Shown in pieces: positions 5,824-8,417 of a stretch of DNA of 8,417 nucleotides. The stretch lies in NCBI GenBank assembly GCA_050251575.1, contig JBFWMP010000125.1, forward strand, positions 1-8,417. The letters run 5' to 3'. The notes under the pieces are model-generated. The model saw nothing but the letters and a program-made list of their open reading frames with translations. It did not search any database and was not told the DNA's origin. Numbering within the stretch: position 1 is the first letter of the stretch; each line of letters opens with the position of its first letter. The translations under genes were made by a program, and so were the position numbers. The stretch comes from X23 sp050251575. Lineage in GTDB: Bacteria; Bacillota; Clostridia; SK-Y3.

Positions 5824-7561
5824 AAAGCAACTTAATCAGCTCTTCTAGCTCTTGAGACAATACTTTTGCAAGTACAAAATTAGTATCTTTTAAAGCCAAT
5901 TCTATTTTCGTTTCAACTAATTTTTTCTTTTGTTCAATTTCCAAATAGTCTCTATCAAAATGACTAGCATAAATCATCTTTCTAAATTTTCGTATACTCA
6001 TTTTTCTAATCGTCTTATCTTCAATGATTAACACATAATCCATACAGTTTACGATAGAATAGAAATCATGAGAAATCATTAGAATTGCACCTTTATAGTT
6101 TTGAATGGCTTTTTCCAGTGCTATTTGTGAATAGGTGTCTAAATGACTTGTCGGTTCATCAAGAAGCAATATGTTTGCTTTACTGGCAGAAACTTTAGCC
6201 AATTGAAGCATATTTTTTTCTCCGCCAGATAAAGATCCTATCTTTTGATTAACGATTTCTCCTTCAAACCCATAGTTTGAAATATATGATCTAATCTCTT
6301 GATAGGTTTTAAACCCAGCATCAATGAATTCTTCCAATATCGTATTAGACTCATTTATCATTTCGCCTTGAAGCTGAGATAAATAAGCCACTTTAGCGTT
6401 ACCACTTATTTTAATTGAATCATGATTATTTTTAAAGATTTGTCGAAGTAAAGTCGTTTTGCCGGTACCGTTTGAACCGATAAGAGCTACTTTATCAGTA
6501 GATTTTATCTCAAAGTTAACATTTTCTAAAAGCAACTCATCAAAGGCAACGCTATAATTATTGACTTTTAAAACAATTGTGTCTTCGATTTCATTATCAA
6601 TATCTAAACTGATATTTGGTTGCTTAATCTCTAGAAATGGCGCTTTAATTCTACGAGCTTCTAATCTTTCTTGAATTTTAACTCTAGCTTTTAGCGCTTT
6701 GCCTCTAGATGCTTCTGAATTATCAGTTGCGATTTTTCTAAGTTTAATGATTAAGCTCTCGTTTCTCTCAATTTCATCATCATCATCAATAGTAAGTTCT
6801 TGTAATTCAATTTTAGTTTGAAGTAATGAGAAGTTATAATCAATATATCGCCCATCAAACTCTTGGAGCTCCATGTTTTCAAGGTGCATAATTTTGTTAA
6901 AACAATGGTTCAGTAGATATCTGTTGTGCGTAACAACTAGCAATGTTCCTTTGTGAAAATTAATAAGATTTTTAAGCGCATTTAAGTTTTCAAAATCCAA
7001 AAACACATCCGGTTCGTCCATAATCATTAAGTCTGGACTACTAAGCATTTCCTTTATCACTTGGATAAGTTTGAATTCCCCACCACTCAGTTCGGATACT
7101 ATAAGCTCTTTTTTCTTGATTAGGCTTGCTTGATTTAGTTTCTTATTAACGTTGCTTTCAAAGTCATCCCCACCAATTGAATCAAATGCGTCTAAAGCTA
7201 GTTGATACTTTTCTAGTAAAGAATCAATATCCGACGATGTTTCCATTTCAGTACAAATAGATGTCATTTCATTCTGTATCTTAATAAATTCTTCTCCTAA
7301 ATATTCGAAAACTGTTGTTTCTTTAGTTTTGTCTAGTTGTGAGAACTGACTTACATACCCAATTCTACAAGTTGGGTCCATCTCTAACACGCCATCGAAC
7401 ATAAATTTTTCTGGATTCATCAGTATATCTATTAGTGTACTTTTTCCACTGCCACTTGTTCCTATAAAAGCGCAATGTTGTGCATCTTCTAATGTGAATG
7501 AAATCTTTTTATATAGTTCTTTTTGCGGAAATGAGAAGGATAAGTTATCAACTTTTATCAT
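5822..7561 (-). CDS. ABC-F family ATPase, possible ribosome protection protein
   Basis: This soluble protein of 579 residues has two ABC domains in tandem and no membrane segments, which defines ABC-F. Domain 1 has Walker A GTSGSGKST (34-42), LSGGE (158-162), Walker B IMDEP with E183 and the switch H212. Domain 2 has GSNGTGKTT (362-370), LSGGE (444-448), LLLDEP with E469 and H498. The interdomain linker (about 245-325) starts acidic (DDDDEIERNE) and then turns basic (SRGKALKARVKIQERLEARR). It would reach towards the ribosomal E site and peptidyl-transferase centre. A charged, probably coiled-coil C-terminal extension covers about 535-579. The family includes translation factors such as EttA and resistance proteins such as Vga, Lsa, Msr and OptrA; the subgroup cannot be fixed by eye. 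The ATG has GAAAGG seven nt upstream (7569-7574). AT-rich codons and flanking IS debris suggest transfer. Confidence 0.9.
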   Translation of the reverse strand: MIKVDNLSFSFPQKELYKKISFTLEDAQHCAFIGTSGSGKSTLIDILMNPEKFMFDGVLEMDPTCRIGYVSQFSQLDKTKETTVFEYLGEEFIKIQNEMTSICTEMETSSDIDSLLEKYQLALDAFDSIGGDDFESNVNKKLNQASLIKKKELIVSELSGGEFKLIQVIKEMLSSPDLMIMDEPDVFLDFENLNALKNLINFHKGTLLVVTHNRYLLNHCFNKIMHLENMELQEFDGRYIDYNFSLLQTKIELQELTIDDDDEIERNESLIIKLRKIATDNSEASRGKALKARVKIQERLEARRIKAPFLEIKQPNISLDIDNEIEDTIVLKVNNYSVAFDELLLENVNFEIKSTDKVALIGSNGTGKTTLLRQIFKNNHDSIKISGNAKVAYLSQLQGEMINESNTILEEFIDAGFKTYQEIRSYISNYGFEGEIVNQKIGSLSGGEKNMLQLAKVSASKANILLLDEPTSHLDTYSQIALEKAIQNYKGAILMISHDFYSIVNCMDYVLIIEDKTIRKMSIRKFRKMIYASHFDRDYLEIEQKKKLVETKIELALKDTNFVLAKVLSQELEELIKLL

Positions 7562-7588
7562 AGTATTACCTTTCTTTATAACTAAACA

Positions 7589-7609
7589 AGAGCTTATTGG
7601 AATAAGTCT
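7589..7609 (-). promoter_or_regulatory. Small hairpin in the ABC-F leader
   Basis: On the minus strand AGACTTAT and ATAAGCTCT pair as an 8-bp stem with one bulge around a 4-nt loop. It lies between the stop codon of a candidate upstream ORF and the ABC-F ribosome binding site. It has no U-tail. Leaders of resistance-type ABC-F genes often use upstream peptides and alternative hairpins, but here this is only inferred from position. Confidence 0.25.
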
Positions 7610-7612
7610 TCA

Positions 7613-7714
7613 TTACATAGTCTTCCCTATGGCAATTGAATAATATGTAGTAACGACATTGATTTTCAGTTTACCGTTGATAGAATAACACTTTTCACAA
7701 CTAATTTCAATCAT
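7613..7714 (-). CDS. Candidate 33-residue upstream ORF in the ABC-F leader
   Basis: The frame ATG 7714 to TAA 7613-7615 encodes 33 residues, beginning MIEISCEKCYSINGKLK and ending IAIGKTM. Its stop is 51 nt before the ABC-F start. There is no ribosome binding site. Its ATG overlaps the stop codon of a 16-codon frame beginning at 7761, as ATGA. It may be a leader peptide that senses stalled ribosomes, a decayed gene end, or chance. A TTGACA at 7754-7749 would place a transcription start just before this ATG. Confidence 0.25.
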   Translation of the reverse strand: MIEISCEKCYSINGKLKINVVTTYYSIAIGKTM

Positions 7715-7748
7715 TTCACATTCAAATATTTTACTTCTCTTATGCTCT

Positions 7749-7754
7749 TGTCAA
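7749..7754 (-). promoter_or_regulatory. Candidate -35 box for the ABC-F transcript
   Basis: A perfect TTGACA is present on the minus strand. The hexamer 17 bp downstream is AAATAT, a poor -10; other spacings give similarly A/T-rich but imperfect hexamers. Between here and the transposase remnant (7755-7870) I see no gene or other strong signal. Confidence 0.3.
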
Positions 7755-7870
7755 AATCCATATGTCTATTACCTATTTTTTAGACAAAAACAAAACAACA
7801 TCACTCAACAGAAGTGTATCTCTGTTTCTATTTTATGTAGATTGATGTGCAGTAACAAGCACATCCTTAT

Positions 7871-7980
7871 TTATCTACTCTGCTTTCTCGCAGCTCTTGG
7901 CATATAGAATCACCTCAATTTTATTGTGTCCTAAAATTGAGGTGATATCAAACACGTTACCTGTCCCCTTGTTTGCCGTC
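7871..7980 (-). mobile_element. Truncated IS200/RAYT-like element, transposase start only
   Basis: On the minus strand an ATG (7903-7901) begins MPRAARKQSR and then meets TAA (7873-7871). This matches the MPR-x-ARxKS start of many Y1-type REP-associated/IS200-like transposases, which then continue with an IYHV/IM-RG segment. That continuation is absent, so only the first ten codons remain. Upstream is a strong hairpin with the likely ribosome binding site inside it. Further upstream is a GGGGACAGGTAACGTGTTTG stretch of the kind I associate with such elements. The outer boundaries are uncertain. The element is clearly inactive. Confidence 0.5.
7909..7946. repeat. Perfect 15-bp inverted repeat covering a ribosome binding site
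   Basis: ATCACCTCAATTTTA (7909-7923) and TAAAATTGAGGTGAT (7932-7946) are exact reverse complements around an 8-nt loop. On the minus strand the 3' arm ends GAGGTGAT, which is the ribosome binding site for the ATG at 7903. Folding would therefore hide it, a known way to keep transposase synthesis low. It could also be the structured element-end recognised by a Y1 transposase. Confidence 0.8.
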
Positions 7981-8230
7981 CTTAATACAAATAAGTAAAG
8001 TCCAGTTTCTAACTGATTATATACTATTAAAACCAACTACAAGGGACAAAATTAAAGACTTGTTGTCCCAGCTTATCTATAGTAACTATCTTAGCAAAAG
8101 TAATAAAAAGCTTTTAATAAGTAGTATTATTCAAGAAGCTACTATAATAACTAGAAATGATACCAAGCAAATGGACACTCTTCAGCTTATCCCTCTGGAT
8201 AAAACCATATTTAGGCTTATAATAATATAA
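7973..8230 (+). pseudogene. Doubtful ORF fragment next to the IS remnant
   Basis: An open frame beginning TTG 7973 encodes up to 85 residues, including KPTTRDKIKDLLSQLIYSNY and QEATIITRNDTKQMDTLQL. The composition is plausible for a helical protein, but the only ATG in frame is at codon 67 and there is no ribosome binding site at any good start. The left end coincides with the edge of the transposase remnant, so this could be the 3' part of a gene cut by insertion. It could also be an AT-rich chance frame. I do not recognise it. Confidence 0.2.
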
Positions 8231-8296
8231 GTAAGGACTTATATTGTATAATCATATTCTTTTATCTTTATCCATATTCATCTCTATTCCTGTATT

Positions 8297-8417
8297 TGTC
8301 AACTGAAAATTAGGTCAAAAGATCTTCGAATTTTAGGTCACTTTTTTAATAATATAGCGCCTTAATGGTTCTTGTCCAAGAGGCGCATATTCAATTTGTG
8401 TATTGTGTTTCTAAACT
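8297..8417. mobile_element. Likely terminus of an IS21-family element, running off the window
   Basis: The sequence TGTCAACTGAAAATTAGGTCA begins at 8297 when read in two parts, TGTCAACT and GAAAATTAGGTCA. A second copy of the latter, GAATTTTAGGTCA (8328-8340), follows after 23 bp with 11 of 13 matches. Terminal TG and repeated inner motifs are typical of IS21-family ends, where the transposase binds several sites. A 6-bp inverted repeat GCGCCT/AGGCGC (8357-8362, 8381-8386) lies further in. No istA or istB coding sequence can be confirmed in the 120 nt available. No second end is seen in the window, so the element would extend right. Confidence 0.4.

Noticed and set aside
8215..8230. Inverted repeat CTTATA-ATAA-TATAAG at the end of the doubtful ORF
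   Set aside because: It contains almost no G or C and has no U-tail, so it is unlikely to be a terminator.
1..8417. CRISPR array, tRNA or rRNA genes
   Set aside because: No regularly spaced direct repeats with unique spacers, no tRNA cloverleaf sequence signature and no conserved rRNA stretches were seen on either strand.

Overview
The window looks like chromosome from a low-GC, Gram-positive anaerobe of the Clostridia type. This is an inference from AT-rich intergenic DNA, strong AGGAGG-like ribosome binding sites, U-tailed terminators, a MalT-like LuxR regulator and an ABC-F ATPase of Firmicutes character. No rRNA, tRNA or CRISPR array is visible.

Left part (1-2100): a GntR/FCD-family regulator (plus strand, 258-929) faces an Ldh2/YlbC-type NAD(P)-dependent 2-hydroxyacid dehydrogenase (minus strand, 998-2044). 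The two genes converge on one shared bidirectional terminator (959-986). A 13-bp palindrome, ATGCAT-N-ATGCAT, occurs three times: at 18-30, at 162-174 just before the predicted gntR promoter, and at 2079-2091 overlapping the -10 box of the dehydrogenase. The first and third copies lie in an identical 21-bp block that includes a perfect TATAAT. The simplest reading is that the GntR protein represses itself, the dehydrogenase and perhaps genes left of the window, in response to a small carboxylate.

Middle part (2100-5510): after a gene-poor stretch with two small decayed or doubtful reading frames and a long hairpin terminator come a 77-residue DUF2442 protein (2621-2854) and an 826-residue LAL/MalT-type LuxR regulator (2957-5437). 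Both are on the minus strand and a terminator separates them. The LuxR protein has its own extended -10 promoter and no obvious target operon in the window.

Right part (5510-8417): this is accessory in character. A frameshifted gene remnant (5512-5810) follows an ABC-F ATPase (5822-7561, minus), a family that includes ribosome-protection antibiotic resistance proteins and translation factors. A roughly 300-nt leader with a possible 33-codon upstream ORF and a small hairpin precedes the ABC-F gene. Beyond it lie a truncated IS200/RAYT-like transposase start whose RBS is buried in a 15-bp hairpin, a doubtful ORF fragment, and what looks like one end of an IS21-family element running off the right edge. 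The ABC-F gene therefore sits among mobile-element debris, which suggests horizontal acquisition.

I did not find a clearly new multi-gene system. The best leads are the three-site GntR operator set, the ABC-F leader, and the short exported-peptide relic near 2325-2509.
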